Assembly (NCBI RefSeq): GCF_000716675.1
Contig: NZ_JNXT01000033.1
Coordinates: forward strand, 1 to 64,000
Source: Streptomyces alboflavus
GTDB lineage: Bacteria; Actinomycetota; Actinomycetes; Streptomycetales; Streptomycetaceae
Length of the DNA: 64,000 nucleotides
Reading direction: 5' to 3'
Below are positions 52,393 to 61,057 of this stretch, piece by piece (the first letter of the stretch is position 1; every line of letters begins with the position of its first letter). The notes beneath the pieces are model-generated. The model ran no database searches. It was given only the letters and a program-made list of their open reading frames with translations, and was not told the DNA's origin. The position numbers and the translations under genes were made by a program.

Positions 52393-53040
52393 ATGACAGG
52401 ACAGGTACGTACCGTCGACGGCCGTGTGGCCGGTCGGCGTGGTCAGGCGACACGTCAGAAACTGCTCGACTGCCTGAGCGAGATGCTCAGCTCCTCGCCC
52501 TACCGGGACGTCAAAGTCATCGACGTCGCCCGGAAGGCGGGCACTTCACCGGCGACGTTCTACCAGTACTTCCCGGACGTCGAGGGCGCCGTCCTGGAGA
52601 TCGCCGAGCAAATGGCCGCCGAGGGCGCGCAGTTGACGCAGCTCCTGGAGGGCCGCTCCTGGGTCGGCAAGGCCGCCCTGCAGACCTCGCAGGACCTGGT
52701 CGACGGGTTCCTCGACTTCTGGCGGAAGAACGACGCGATCCTCCGGGTGGTCGACCTCGGCGCGGCCGAGGGCGACAAGCGGTTCTACAAAATCCGGATG
52801 AAGATCCTCAATTCGGTGAACAACTCCCTTACGGACACCGTCAAGGAGCTCCAGTCCAAGGGCAAGGTCGACAAGGACGTGAGCCCGGCGGCGATGGCCG
52901 GCTCCCTGGTCGCGATGCTCGCCGCGGTCGCCTCGCACCAGCGCGGCTTCCAGACCTGGGGCGTCAAGCAGGCGGAACTGAAGCCGAACCTCGCGCTGTT
53001 GGTGCACCTGGGCGTGACGGGCAAGAAGCCGACGAAGTAG
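52393..53040 (+). CDS. TetR family transcriptional regulator
   Basis: A 215-residue TetR protein. The HTH is VKVIDVARKAGTSPATFYQYFPDVEGAVLEIAEQMA. The C-terminal ligand domain is long and Lys-rich (KELQSKGKVDKDVSPAAMAGSLVAMLAAVASH). It is the only TetR gene inside the catabolic region, so it is a candidate for the repressor that binds the CTGAC-N5-GTCAG sites. There is no complete copy of that palindrome before this gene itself, which leaves the assignment open. A strong terminator follows. Confidence 0.92.
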   Translation: MTGQVRTVDGRVAGRRGQATRQKLLDCLSEMLSSSPYRDVKVIDVARKAGTSPATFYQYFPDVEGAVLEIAEQMAAEGAQLTQLLEGRSWVGKAALQTSQDLVDGFLDFWRKNDAILRVVDLGAAEGDKRFYKIRMKILNSVNNSLTDTVKELQSKGKVDKDVSPAAMAGSLVAMLAAVASHQRGFQTWGVKQAELKPNLALLVHLGVTGKKPTK

Positions 53041-53065
53041 GCGCCCGGCACCGGAGTCCTGTCAC

Positions 53066-53102
53066 CACGGCGGCGGATCACTGTCTGTGATCCGCCGCCG
53101 TG
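53066..53102 (+). terminator. Perfect 16-bp terminator stem after the TetR gene
   Basis: CACGGCGGCGGATCAC (53066-53081) pairs with 53087-53102 across the loop TGTCT, 26 bases past the TetR stop. Downstream, the phrase CTCTCCGCATGACCC or close variants occur three times (53102-53166), a short imperfect tandem repeat. Confidence 0.8.
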
Positions 53103-53212
53103 CTCTCCGCATGACCCCGCCGCGACGACTCTCCGCATGACCCGCCGCCGTGCTCCCGCATGACCCGGTGCGACCCGGCCCGGCCCTCCCCGCGTGCCCC
53201 CGTTCGGGTGCG

Positions 53213-53689
53213 CTACCTCCGTTCCAGCCGGAACAGCCGGATCTCCCGCTCCACCCGCGCCTGGTACGTCGCGTACGGCGGCCAGAACGCCAGCGCCGTC
53301 TCCCAGGCCGCAGCCCGCTCCGCCCCCGCCAACAGCCGTGCCCGCACCGGGATGTCGACCCCGCGCCAGTTGATCGAGGCGTCCGGACCCGCCAGCAGGT
53401 TCGCGGTCCACGCCGGATGCGCGGGCCGCCCGAAGTTCGACCCGACCAGCAGCCAGCTCCCGCCCTCCTCCGGCACGCACGCCAGCGGAGTACGCCGGTC
53501 GAGCCCGCTCCGCGCACCCCGCACCGTCAAGATCACACCGGGCAGCATCCGGGCGCTGAGCAGCACCTTTCCGCGCGTGAGCCGGTGCACACCCCGATCC
53601 ATGGCGGGCACGACCCGAGGGGCCACACGGGCGAAGGCCCGGGTCGCGGACACCTTGCGCATCAGACGCAGCCCGACCCCGGCGGCCAT
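53213..53689 (-). CDS. Ddn-like F420-dependent oxidoreductase (nitroreductase/DUF385)
   Basis: A 158-residue protein from ATG 53687-53689, overlapping the acyl-CoA dehydrogenase stop by one base (TGATG). VILTVRGARSGLDRRTPLACVPEEGGSWLLVGSNFGRPAHPAWTANLLAGPDASI is the split-barrel deazaflavin-dependent nitroreductase (Ddn) pattern. Characterised relatives reduce quinones or nitro compounds with F420H2. Coupling to the dehydrogenase suggests it takes part in the same pathway or in re-oxidising the flavin cofactor chain. Confidence 0.87.
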   Translation of the reverse strand: MAAGVGLRLMRKVSATRAFARVAPRVVPAMDRGVHRLTRGKVLLSARMLPGVILTVRGARSGLDRRTPLACVPEEGGSWLLVGSNFGRPAHPAWTANLLAGPDASINWRGVDIPVRARLLAGAERAAAWETALAFWPPYATYQARVEREIRLFRLERR

Positions 53690-55059
53690 CAGCGGCCCGC
53701 CCCGCCGGCCGACCGCCCCGGGCCCGCCCCGACCACCCGAACGGCGGGCGCGCCCCGCTCCGGCGCACGCGCGGCCGCCGCCCCCTCTGCCCGGTCCGCC
53801 CCCTCCCCCGCGAACAACCCGGCGCGCTCGGCCGCGTGCGCCCGCAGCCGGTGCACCGGCCCGAACAGCAGCTCGTCCCCGGACGCCCGCTTGAGGTAGA
53901 GGTGGGCGTCGTGCTCCCAGGTGAAGCCGATGCCGCCGTGCAGCTGGACGGCCTCGGCAGCGGCGGTGCGCAGGGCTTCGAGACCCTGCGCGAGGGCGAG
54001 CCCACCGGCCCGCTCGCCGCCCTCGCCGCCCTCGCCGTCCCCGTCGACCCTGCCGTCCCCGCTGCGGGCATCCGCCGCCCACGCCGCGTAGTACGCCGCC
54101 GACCTGGCCGCCTGCACCCGTACGTACACGTCGGCGAGCCGGTGCTTCACGGCCTGGAAGGAGCCGATCGCGCGCCCGAACTGCTCGCGCTCCTTGACAT
54201 AGGAGACGGTGCGGGCGAGCGCGCGGTCGGCGGCGCCGACGGCCTCGGCGGCGAGCAGGACGGCGACGCGCTCGCCGGTCCCGGCCAGCGCGGCCCCCAC
54301 GTCCGGACCCGTGCCCGCTTCCGCGTCGCCCAGCAACTCGCCCTCCACGTCCCGCAGTTCGAGCAGGGCGCGCGGCCGGGTCTCGTCGAGCGCGGTCTGC
54401 CGGACGCGTACGAGACCGGGGGCGTCACCGCGTACGAGGAAGAGCAGCGCACGCGACCGGGCGAACCCGCCGGTGTGCGCGGCGACGAGGAGCAGCTCCG
54501 CACTGTGGCCGTCGAGGACCTGGTCGACCTGTCCGTAGAGGCGCCAGACGCCGTCGGCCGTCCGCGCCTGCACGCCGCCCGCGCGGCCGCCGCCCGCCCA
54601 GTGGTCGCGGTGGGCCCGGTGGTCGCGGTCGTCTTCGTGGTCGCCGACGAGGCCGAGGGCGGTGGCGAGTGCGGCGCCGGGGACGGCGAGGGCGGCGGTC
54701 AGCTCGCCGGTGGCGACGCGGGGCAGCAGCTCGGCGTGGCGGCGGGGGGTGCCGAGGGCGAGCAGCAGCGGCGTGGCGAGACCGGCGGTGGCGATGAGCG
54801 GTGAGGGGGCGAGGCCCTGGCCCAGCTCCTCGCAGGCCAGGGCGAGTTCGAGGGTGCCGCAGCCGGTGCCGCCGTGCCGCTCGGGCAGGGCGAGGCCGGG
54901 CAGGCCGAGCTGTCCGGCGAGGGCGGCCCACAGCCCGGCGTCGTACCCGGCGGGGGTGCGGACGGCGGCCTTGACGTCGTCGGGGCCGCAGCGTTTGGTG
55001 ACGATCTCGCGCAGGGTGCGGCGGATCTCGTCCTGTTCCGCGGTGAGGGCGGCGTCCAT
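53689..55059 (-). CDS. Acyl-CoA dehydrogenase family protein
   Basis: A 456-residue protein from ATG 55057-55059 (GGAGAGGAG upstream). LTAEQDEIRRTLREIV, LGLPGLALPERHGGTGCG, an arginine-rich helix VSYVKEREQFGRAIGSFQAVKHRLADVYV (FAD/CoA binding) and the C-terminal AVQLHGGIGFTWEHDAHLYLKRAS identify the ACAD fold. The middle contains extra Asp/Gly-rich insertions. Only one ACAD is present here, whereas many actinobacterial steroid-type ACADs are heteromeric pairs, so it may act alone or its partner lies elsewhere. A variant of the shared palindrome is just upstream. Confidence 0.92.
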   Translation of the reverse strand: MDAALTAEQDEIRRTLREIVTKRCGPDDVKAAVRTPAGYDAGLWAALAGQLGLPGLALPERHGGTGCGTLELALACEELGQGLAPSPLIATAGLATPLLLALGTPRRHAELLPRVATGELTAALAVPGAALATALGLVGDHEDDRDHRAHRDHWAGGGRAGGVQARTADGVWRLYGQVDQVLDGHSAELLLVAAHTGGFARSRALLFLVRGDAPGLVRVRQTALDETRPRALLELRDVEGELLGDAEAGTGPDVGAALAGTGERVAVLLAAEAVGAADRALARTVSYVKEREQFGRAIGSFQAVKHRLADVYVRVQAARSAAYYAAWAADARSGDGRVDGDGEGGEGGERAGGLALAQGLEALRTAAAEAVQLHGGIGFTWEHDAHLYLKRASGDELLFGPVHRLRAHAAERAGLFAGEGADRAEGAAAARAPERGAPAVRVVGAGPGRSAGGAGR

Positions 55060-55095
55060 CGGCGGGCTCCTCTCCAGGGCCCAGCGGACCCGGAT

Positions 55096-55110
55096 CTGAC
55101 GAACCGTCAC
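55096..55110. promoter_or_regulatory. CTGAC-N5-GTCAG operator candidate (one mismatch)
   Basis: CTGACGAACCGTCAC, 37-51 bases upstream of the acyl-CoA dehydrogenase start; the last base departs from the consensus. Confidence 0.6.
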
Positions 55111-55188
55111 ATACATTGACGGGCCGACATGCTAGGACTCCGGGGCGTGGTTGCCCAGGGCCGTGCGCCCTCCCGCGCGACGCGAGAT

Positions 55189-55203
55189 CTGATGTACCGT
55201 CAG
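55189..55203. promoter_or_regulatory. CTGAC-N5-GTCAG operator candidate (one mismatch)
   Basis: CTGATGTACCGTCAG, ending 4 bases before the ATG of the thiolase-fold gene at 55208. A protein bound here would cover the start region directly. Confidence 0.65.
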
Positions 55204-55207
55204 CTCC

Positions 55208-56470
55208 ATGGCCGCTGACGCTGGTGCACGTGGTTCCGGAGGCTCGCGCAGGGCCGTTCGCAGGGGTGGTTCGGGAGGTGCGCGCGGCTTCGCGGGCGGG
55301 CGAGGCCCCGGACGCCGGAAGGTCGCCGTCGTAGGGGTGGCGCTCTCGGACTGCGGGCGGGTCGACGACGCGACGGCGTACGCGCTGCACGCGCAGGCGG
55401 CCCGGCGCGCGCTCGCGGACTCCGGGCTCGGCCGTGAGGTCGTCGACGGGATCGCGTCGGCGGGCCTCGGGACGCTCGCGCCCGTGGAGGTGGCCGAGTA
55501 TCTGGGCCTGCGGCCCCGCTGGGTGGACTCCACGTCCGTGGGCGGCGCGACCTGGGAGGTCATGGCGGCGCACGCGGCCGACGCGATCGCCGCGGGGCAC
55601 GCCGACGCCGTCCTGCTCGTGTACGGCTCCACGGCCCGCGCCGACCTCAAGGCGCGGCGGCGCACGGCGAACCTGTCGTTCGGCGCGCGCGGCCCGCTCC
55701 AGTTCGAGGTCCCCTACGGGCACACCCTGGTCGCCAAGTACGCGATGGCGGCGCGCCGCCACATGCACGAGTACGGGACGACCCTTGAGCAGTTGGCGCA
55801 GGTCGCCGTGCAGGCGCGGGCGAACGCGGCGACGAACCCCGAGGCGATGTACCGCGAGCCGATCACCGTGGACGACGTCCTGACCGGCCCGATGATCGCG
55901 GACCCCTTCACCAAGCTGCACTGCTGCCTGCGCTCCGACGGCGGCTGCGCGGTGCTGCTCGCCGCCGAGGAGTACGTGGCGGACTGCGCGTCCACGCCGG
56001 TGTGGGTCCTCGGCTCCGGCGAGCACGTCTCGCACACCACGATGTCCGAGTGGGAGGACTTCACGGTGTCCCCGGCGGCGGTCAGCGGGCGGCTCGCCTT
56101 CGAACGGGCCGGCGTCGGCCCGGCGGACGTGGACATCGCCGAGATCTACGACGCCTTCACGTACATGACCCTGGTGACCCTGGAGGACCTGGGCTTCTGC
56201 GCCAAGGGCGAGGGGGGCGCGTTCGTGGAGAAGGGCCGCCTCCTGCGGGACGGCGAGCTGCCGACCAACACCGACGGCGGCGGCCTCTCCGCCCAGCACC
56301 CCGGGATGCGGGGCCTGTTCCTGATCGTGGAGGCGGTACGGCAGCTGCGCGGCGACGCGGGCGAGGCACGGCAGGTGCGGCGGGGCGGGGGGCGGCTGCC
56401 GGAGGTGGCGGTGGTGTCGGGGACGGGTGGGTGGTTCTGCTCTTCGGGGACGGTGGTGTTGGGGAGGTAG
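55208..56470 (+). CDS. Second lipid-transfer-protein/thiolase-fold protein
   Basis: A 420-residue SCP-x/Ltp-type protein. An Arg/Gly-rich N-terminal stretch of 37 residues precedes the real fold (RKVAVVGVALSDCGR). Other blocks: SVGGATWEVMAAHAADAI, DIAEIYDAFTYMTLVTLEDLGFC and NTDGGGLSAQHPGMRG, with the HPG segment retained, unlike in the copy at 45959. No DUF35 gene is adjacent; the one at 61058 could supply it. It is divergent from the acyl-CoA dehydrogenase, with two palindromes between. Confidence 0.9.
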   Translation: MAADAGARGSGGSRRAVRRGGSGGARGFAGGRGPGRRKVAVVGVALSDCGRVDDATAYALHAQAARRALADSGLGREVVDGIASAGLGTLAPVEVAEYLGLRPRWVDSTSVGGATWEVMAAHAADAIAAGHADAVLLVYGSTARADLKARRRTANLSFGARGPLQFEVPYGHTLVAKYAMAARRHMHEYGTTLEQLAQVAVQARANAATNPEAMYREPITVDDVLTGPMIADPFTKLHCCLRSDGGCAVLLAAEEYVADCASTPVWVLGSGEHVSHTTMSEWEDFTVSPAAVSGRLAFERAGVGPADVDIAEIYDAFTYMTLVTLEDLGFCAKGEGGAFVEKGRLLRDGELPTNTDGGGLSAQHPGMRGLFLIVEAVRQLRGDAGEARQVRRGGGRLPEVAVVSGTGGWFCSSGTVVLGR

Positions 56471-56517
56471 GTGGGGTGGGGTACGCCGGTGGGGGGCGTG
56501 CGTCTGGCGTGGTCCGT

Positions 56518-56592
56518 AGGTCGGCCGGGGCCCACAGGTCGGCCGGGGCCCGCAGGTCGGCCGGGGCCCGCAGGTCGGCCGGGGCCCGTGCA
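56518..56592. repeat. 18-bp tandem repeat in intergenic region
   Basis: AGGTCGGCCGGGGCCC(A/G)C is repeated about four times in tandem starting at 56518, 56536, 56554 and 56572. It lies in the 206-bp gap between the thiolase-fold gene and the serine hydrolase. No coding role; possibly a variable-number repeat or structural terminator. Confidence 0.75.
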
Positions 56593-56676
56593 ATTCCCTT
56601 GCCCTAAGGGGTGTTTCAGGGTCGGGTCAGGGCTGTCCCTGATCACTGCGGGGGCGGATCGGCGGAGCCTTGAGGC

Positions 56677-57996
56677 ATGGCTGCTTCTCCTGTTGGTCCG
56701 TGTTCCTCGTCCGCTCCTCCCCCGACGTCCGCTCCTCCCCCGACCGCTTCCCCGTCCGCAGCGGGGCTCCGGCCCTCCCGCAGAGCCCTCGTCCGGGGCG
56801 CGGTCGCCGGGGGCGTGCTCGCGGCGACGGCCGGGACGGCGGTGACGGGATCGGCCTTCGCGGCCGGGCGGACGGGGCGGGCCCCGCGTGGGGGTGGGGA
56901 CCTGGCGCCGCTGGACCCGGCGGCGCTGCGGGCGGCCATAGCGGACCTGTCCCACCCGAGGGCCACGGCGGCGCACTTGCGTGTGGCCGACACGGGAGCG
57001 GCGGGCGGAGCAAGGGGCTCGGGCACTTCCTGGTACGGGACTTCGGGCGTCGCCGACCTCACGACGGGCCGGAAGGTGGGCCGCCACGACCGCTTCCGGA
57101 TCGGCAGCATCACGAAGGTGTTCGTGGCGACGGTCGTGCTGCAACTGGCGCACGAGGGCAGAGTCCACCTGCACGCGCCGGTCCAGCGCTACCTGCCGGG
57201 CCTGCTCCCCGACACATACGCGCCGGTGCGGATCACGCACCTCCTGACGCACACCAGCGGCCTGCCGAGCGAGAGCGGCCCGGACGTTCCTGACCTGTCC
57301 ACGCCGGAGGCGACAGACGCGCACCGCCACGACCGCTGGACCCCGGAGCGCCTGCTCGCGACGGTCACGCGCGAGCCCCGGACGAAGTTCCGCCCGGGCA
57401 GCGCGCAGGAGTACCGCGGCATGAACTACGTCCTCCTGGCCCTGCTGATCCGCGAACTCACGGGCCGCTCGCACGGAGCGGAGATCCACCGCCGCGTCGC
57501 CCGTCCCCTGGGCCTGACGGAGGTCACGTCGCCGGGCCACGACCCCCGCGTCCACGGCCCGCACGTCCGTGGCTACTTGAAGATGGCCGACGGCCGCCTC
57601 AAGGACTTCACCGAGTACGACCAGTCCTACTCGTGGGGCGAGGGCGAGCTGATATCCACCGGCGACGACCTGGACCGCTTCCTGGCCGCGCTGTTCGCGG
57701 GCCGCCTGCTCCCGCCGCACCTGCTCCGGCTCATGCACACGCTGCCGCCGAAAGAGGTGCGGATGCTGGACGGCTCCCCGGCGAGGTACGGCGCGGGCCT
57801 GCAGACGGCCACCGTCAACGGCGTGGAGCTGTGGGGCAAGACGGGCGAGCAGTACGGCTACGCGTCGGCGGCGTTCTCGACGGTGGACGGCCGGCGCAGG
57901 TTCGTCCTGGCGTACAACCCCGTCGAGGCGAGCGCGGCCGGGCAGCCGACGATGACGCAGCGGGTCGCGGAGGTGGTGACGCGGCGCCGTGCGTGA
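56677..57996 (+). CDS. TAT-exported serine hydrolase (beta-lactamase/DD-carboxypeptidase fold)
   Basis: A 439-residue protein. A long N-terminal region leads to a twin-arginine signal (RPSRRALVRGAVAGGVLAATAG). The class C beta-lactamase-like domain has GSITKVFVATVVLQL (SxxK nucleophile and Lys), YRGMNYVLLALLI (YxN motif) and WGKTGEQYG (KTG motif). It is predicted to be a secreted esterase or D-Ala-D-Ala carboxypeptidase. The long Ser/Pro start could mean that the true start is nearer the RR motif. Confidence 0.92.
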   Translation: MAASPVGPCSSSAPPPTSAPPPTASPSAAGLRPSRRALVRGAVAGGVLAATAGTAVTGSAFAAGRTGRAPRGGGDLAPLDPAALRAAIADLSHPRATAAHLRVADTGAAGGARGSGTSWYGTSGVADLTTGRKVGRHDRFRIGSITKVFVATVVLQLAHEGRVHLHAPVQRYLPGLLPDTYAPVRITHLLTHTSGLPSESGPDVPDLSTPEATDAHRHDRWTPERLLATVTREPRTKFRPGSAQEYRGMNYVLLALLIRELTGRSHGAEIHRRVARPLGLTEVTSPGHDPRVHGPHVRGYLKMADGRLKDFTEYDQSYSWGEGELISTGDDLDRFLAALFAGRLLPPHLLRLMHTLPPKEVRMLDGSPARYGAGLQTATVNGVELWGKTGEQYGYASAAFSTVDGRRRFVLAYNPVEASAAGQPTMTQRVAEVVTRRRA

Positions 57997-58012
57997 GGGA
58001 GCCCCCGCTCCC
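57997..58012. terminator. Short hairpin between convergent genes
   Basis: GGGAGC-CCCC-GCTCCC directly after the serine hydrolase stop and 21 bases from the stop of the calcium-binding gene on the other strand. Confidence 0.5.
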
Positions 58013-58032
58013 CCACACACGTCCGGGACGGG

Positions 58033-58878
58033 TCAGTCCTGGTGGAGTTCGTTGCGGCCGGAGCCGCCCTTGAGCGTGTCGGTGCCGGTGCCGCCCCACA
58101 GGACGTCGTCGCCGCTGTTGCCCCAGAGCGTGTCGTTGCCGGCCTCGCCGTACAGCTTGTCGTTGCCCTTGCCGCCGTAGAGGGTGTCGGCGCCCGACTT
58201 GCCGCGCAGGACGTCGTTGCCGTCGTCGCCGTGCAGGTTGTTCTCCTCGCGGTTGCCGGAGAGCGAGTCGTCGCCGGTGCCGCCGAAGCAGTCCTGGCCG
58301 CAGTTGACGAGGGTGTCGTTCCCGGAGCCGCCGTAGGAGCCGAAGCCCTTGGGACCGCCGCCGCCGTCGAGGTGGTCCTTGCCGGCGTCGCCGTGCAGCA
58401 TGGCGTTGGCGGAGCCCTTGAGGCGGTCGTCACCCGTGCCGCCGTGGACCCGGCCCCACGCCTCGCCGTCCGCGGGCAGGGTCGCGGTGTCGTCACGGTC
58501 GCCGAGGTCGACCTGGTAGGTGTCCGAGTCGTCGGAGCCCAGGGGGACTTCGAAGGCACAGCGGACGACGGTGCGGTCGCCCGGCGAGGGGTAGGCGCAC
58601 TCGTCCCACTCCGCCGCGGCGGCGCTGATGGTGATGGCGGCGCGGTCGCGGAAGGTGACTTCGTGGTACTGCTCGAACTCGCCGCGGCTGACGATCTTCT
58701 CGTCGACCTTCAGCTGGTTCTTCTGGCCGGGGGTGGCCTTGTAGACGAGTTCGTCGCCGTCGTGGACGACCGCGGCCGAGGTGGCCGGGGCGGCCTGGGC
58801 GGCGGGCGCCGCGAGGGCGGCTCCGCCGAGGGCGAGCACGAGGGAAGCGGTGGCGGTGAGGGTCCTGTAGGTGCGCAT
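58033..58878 (-). CDS. Secreted RTX-like calcium-binding protein
   Basis: A 281-residue protein with a signal peptide (ATASLVLALGGAALAAPAAQA). The last 140 residues are a run of nonapeptide-type repeats GGxGxDxLxG (GGTGDDRLKGS, GGSGNDTLVN, GGKGNDKLYG, GEAGNDTLWG, GNSGDDVLWG). In hemolysin-type (RTX) proteins these bind Ca2+ in a parallel beta-roll. The N-terminal portion is Ig-like or unstructured. No type I secretion genes are nearby, and export by Sec is expected. Unlike classical RTX toxins it lacks a catalytic domain. Confidence 0.9.
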   Translation of the reverse strand: MRTYRTLTATASLVLALGGAALAAPAAQAAPATSAAVVHDGDELVYKATPGQKNQLKVDEKIVSRGEFEQYHEVTFRDRAAITISAAAAEWDECAYPSPGDRTVVRCAFEVPLGSDDSDTYQVDLGDRDDTATLPADGEAWGRVHGGTGDDRLKGSANAMLHGDAGKDHLDGGGGPKGFGSYGGSGNDTLVNCGQDCFGGTGDDSLSGNREENNLHGDDGNDVLRGKSGADTLYGGKGNDKLYGEAGNDTLWGNSGDDVLWGGTGTDTLKGGSGRNELHQD

Positions 58879-59062
58879 ACGGAAGTGCCCTTCGGGATGT
58901 CGGTGCGCTGTGGTGCTTTCGGTACATCCCGTTAGACCAGAGGCATATGAAGGGAGTTGTGTAGTTGATCATGAACATAGGCGGTCCACGCCGTTGCCGG
59001 GATGTGGACGCGGTGGCGGGGCGTGCGGCGGGCACGGGGGCGGGCGGGACGACAATGCCCCT

Positions 59063-59782
59063 ATGACGACACCCACGCCCGAGTCCGAGTCCCCTGCCGC
59101 GCCCGCGTCGGAGTTCAGGCGGCTGCTGCGCGCCCAGAAGGTGTGGGACGTCCGGCTGCCGGAGTTCGAGGAGCTGCTGCCGGGGTTCGACCCCGAGAAG
59201 GCGCCGCCCGCCCCGGTGGGCCTGTTCCACAGCTGGTTCGCGGAGGCCGCGCGGGCGGGTCAGCCGGAGCCGCACACGATGGGCCTGGCGACGGTGGACG
59301 CGGCGGGCGACCCGGACGTGCGGACGGTGATGCTGCACGACGTCGACGACGAGGGCTGGCACTTCGGGACACATGCGACGAGCGTCAAGGGCCGACAGCT
59401 CGCGGCGCACCCGTACGGGGCACTGCACTTCTACTGGCCGGCCCGAGGGCGCCAGGTCAGGGTGCGTGGCCCGGTGCGGACGGCCCCGCACGCCGAGGCC
59501 CTGGCCGACCTGCACGCGAGGTCGGCGGGGGCGCTCGCGGCGGCGCTCGTGGGGCGGCAGAGCGAAGCCCTCACGGCGTACGCGGAGTTGGAGCGGGCCT
59601 CGGACGCGGCGTGGGAGCGGGCCGCGCGGGAACCGGACGCCGACGCGCCGAGCTGGACGCTGTACGTGCTGACGCCCCAAGAGGTGGAATTCTTCCAGGG
59701 TGACGCGCGGAGGCGGCATGTGCGGCTGCGCTACCGTGCGGCTGGAAACGGGGGCTGGGCAAGGGAGTTGATGTGGCCGTGA
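59063..59782 (+). CDS. Pyridoxamine 5'-phosphate oxidase family protein
   Basis: A 239-residue flavin split-barrel protein. PHTMGLATVDAAGDPDVRTVMLHDVDDEGWHFGTHATSVKGRQLAAHPYGALHFYW and the C-terminal RRRHVRLRYR fit the PNPOx/PdxH layout. It may make pyridoxal 5'-phosphate or act on another substrate with FMN or F420. Its stop overlaps the start region of the GNAT gene. Confidence 0.88.
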   Translation: MTTPTPESESPAAPASEFRRLLRAQKVWDVRLPEFEELLPGFDPEKAPPAPVGLFHSWFAEAARAGQPEPHTMGLATVDAAGDPDVRTVMLHDVDDEGWHFGTHATSVKGRQLAAHPYGALHFYWPARGRQVRVRGPVRTAPHAEALADLHARSAGALAAALVGRQSEALTAYAELERASDAAWERAAREPDADAPSWTLYVLTPQEVEFFQGDARRRHVRLRYRAAGNGGWARELMWP

Positions 59783-60282
59783 CGACCCACGAGGAACCCG
59801 TGGTGGAACTGCGCCCCGCGACACCGGCCGATGTGGCGGCCATCGCTCGGATCTGGCACGAGGGCTGGGCCGACGGCCACCTCGGCAACGTACCGGCGGC
59901 GCTGGTGGCGGTGCGCACGGCGCAGTCGTTCGGCATGCGGGCGCCGCAGCGGGTCACGGACACGGCCGTGGCGACGGTCGGCGGCGAGGTGGCCGGTTTC
60001 GTGATGGTGGTCGACGACGAGGTGGAGCAGGTGTACGTCGACGCGCACCACCGGGGCACGGAAGTGGCCCGCGCGCTCCTCGCCGAGGCGGAGCGCCGGG
60101 TGGCGGCGAAGGGCCACACCCGCGCGTGGCTCGCGGTGGTCAACGGCAACGCGCGTGCCCGCAGGTTCTACGAGCGCAACGGCTGGACCGACGAGGGCCT
60201 GTTCGAGTACCTGGCGGCGAGCGACAGCGGCCCGATCCATGTGCCGTGCCATCGGTATGTGAAGCGGGTCGCCGACTCCTGA
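59773..60282 (+). CDS. GNAT family N-acetyltransferase
   Basis: A 169-residue acetyltransferase: VELRPATPADVAAIARIWHEGW start, EVEQVYVDAHHRGTEVARALLAEAERRVAAKGHTRAWLAVVNGNARARRFYERNGW (acetyl-CoA-binding motif and motif B). GTG 59773 (AAGGGAG five bases upstream) or GTG 59779 (overlapping the previous stop) can start it. Substrate unknown; co-transcribed with the PNPOx gene. Confidence 0.92.
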   Translation: MAVTTHEEPVVELRPATPADVAAIARIWHEGWADGHLGNVPAALVAVRTAQSFGMRAPQRVTDTAVATVGGEVAGFVMVVDDEVEQVYVDAHHRGTEVARALLAEAERRVAAKGHTRAWLAVVNGNARARRFYERNGWTDEGLFEYLAASDSGPIHVPCHRYVKRVADS

Positions 60283-60349
60283 CCGGTCGACCAGGCAGGA
60301 CACGGCCGGACGGGCACCACAGCCGGAACGGTCACAACGGGCACGACGA

Positions 60350-60754
60350 TCACACGGCCACGACGGTCACGGCTTCCTCCAGGCCCTTGAAGTCCTCCAT
60401 GTTGCGCGTGAAGAGTGGAACTTCCTGAACCGAGGCGATCGCGGCGATCATCAGGTCGAGCCTGCGCGGGCGGGGATTCCGGCGGGCCGCGAGGACCAGG
60501 GCCACGAGCGTTCCGTACCGTGTGGCCGCGGCGCCGTCGAACGGCAGTGGGTCGAAAGCCGAGACGGCGTCCGCGAGCCTCTCCGTGCGTCGCGCCCGCT
60601 CGCCGGGGTCCTTGGCCATGGCGACACCCTGCTGAAGCTCCGCCATGGTCACCGCTGTGAGCCTCGGCCTGGCGGGCAGGCACCCGGGGTCGAGGTCCGC
60701 GAGATCGACATACACACACGTGTCGAGGACGCCGATGGGGTGCCGATCAGCCAC
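60350..60754 (-). CDS. PIN-domain toxin (VapC type)
   Basis: A 134-residue PIN protein from GTG 60752-60754. [10 protein letters not shown] (first Asp), TMAELQQGV (Glu), [28 protein letters not shown] (third and fourth acidic residues) are the PIN ribonuclease site. It overlaps the antitoxin gene by 8 bases and is downstream of it, the usual order of a type II toxin-antitoxin pair. Confidence 0.93.
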   Translation of the reverse strand: MADRHPIGVLDTCVYVDLADLDPGCLPARPRLTAVTMAELQQGVAMAKDPGERARRTERLADAVSAFDPLPFDGAAATRYGTLVALVLAARRNPRPRRLDLMIAAIASVQEVPLFTRNMEDFKGLEEAVTVVAV

Positions 60755-61025
60755 GGGTGGACTCCCAGGGGTCCTCGTCGCCGACACGGTCCTCGCCGCC
60801 GAAGAATTCGTCGGCCTCACTTCGCATCTGCCTGTGGTCGACACGTGGCAGCTTGCGGGCACGGGCGACGAGTTCTTCCGCGCTCAGCTCTCGCCGACGG
60901 GAGAGGGGGCGTAGTTCCGCGACCTCTATGCCGCTACGAGTGATGTGATACGTCTCGCCCGCCTCGACCGCGTCCATGACGGCGGCGGAGTTGTTGCGGA
61001 ACTCACGCTGCGTGATGGTCTTCAT
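60747..61025 (-). CDS. Phd/YefM-type antitoxin
   Basis: A 92-residue protein from ATG 61023-61025. [40 protein letters not shown] is the Phd/YefM DNA-binding fold. The acidic C-terminal tail would neutralise the PIN toxin encoded just after it. Autoregulation is usual for the family; no operator was pinned down. Confidence 0.92.
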   Translation of the reverse strand: MKTITQREFRNNSAAVMDAVEAGETYHITRSGIEVAELRPLSRRRELSAEELVARARKLPRVDHRQMRSEADEFFGGEDRVGDEDPWESTRG

Positions 61026-61057
61026 GGAGCGAGCGTAGCACTGCGAGACACAGCGTG

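Noticed and set aside
52380..52400. CTGAC sequence before the TetR gene as an eleventh operator
   Set aside because: Only one half-site; the second half reads GACAG rather than GTCAG.
38471..56470. Possible secondary-metabolite gene cluster, because afsR/afsS and thiolase-fold genes are present
   Set aside because: No PKS, NRPS, terpene synthase or RiPP-modifying enzyme is visible. The thiolase-fold, ACAD, ECH and LLM genes fit catabolism, and AfsR/AfsS/AfsK are global regulators.
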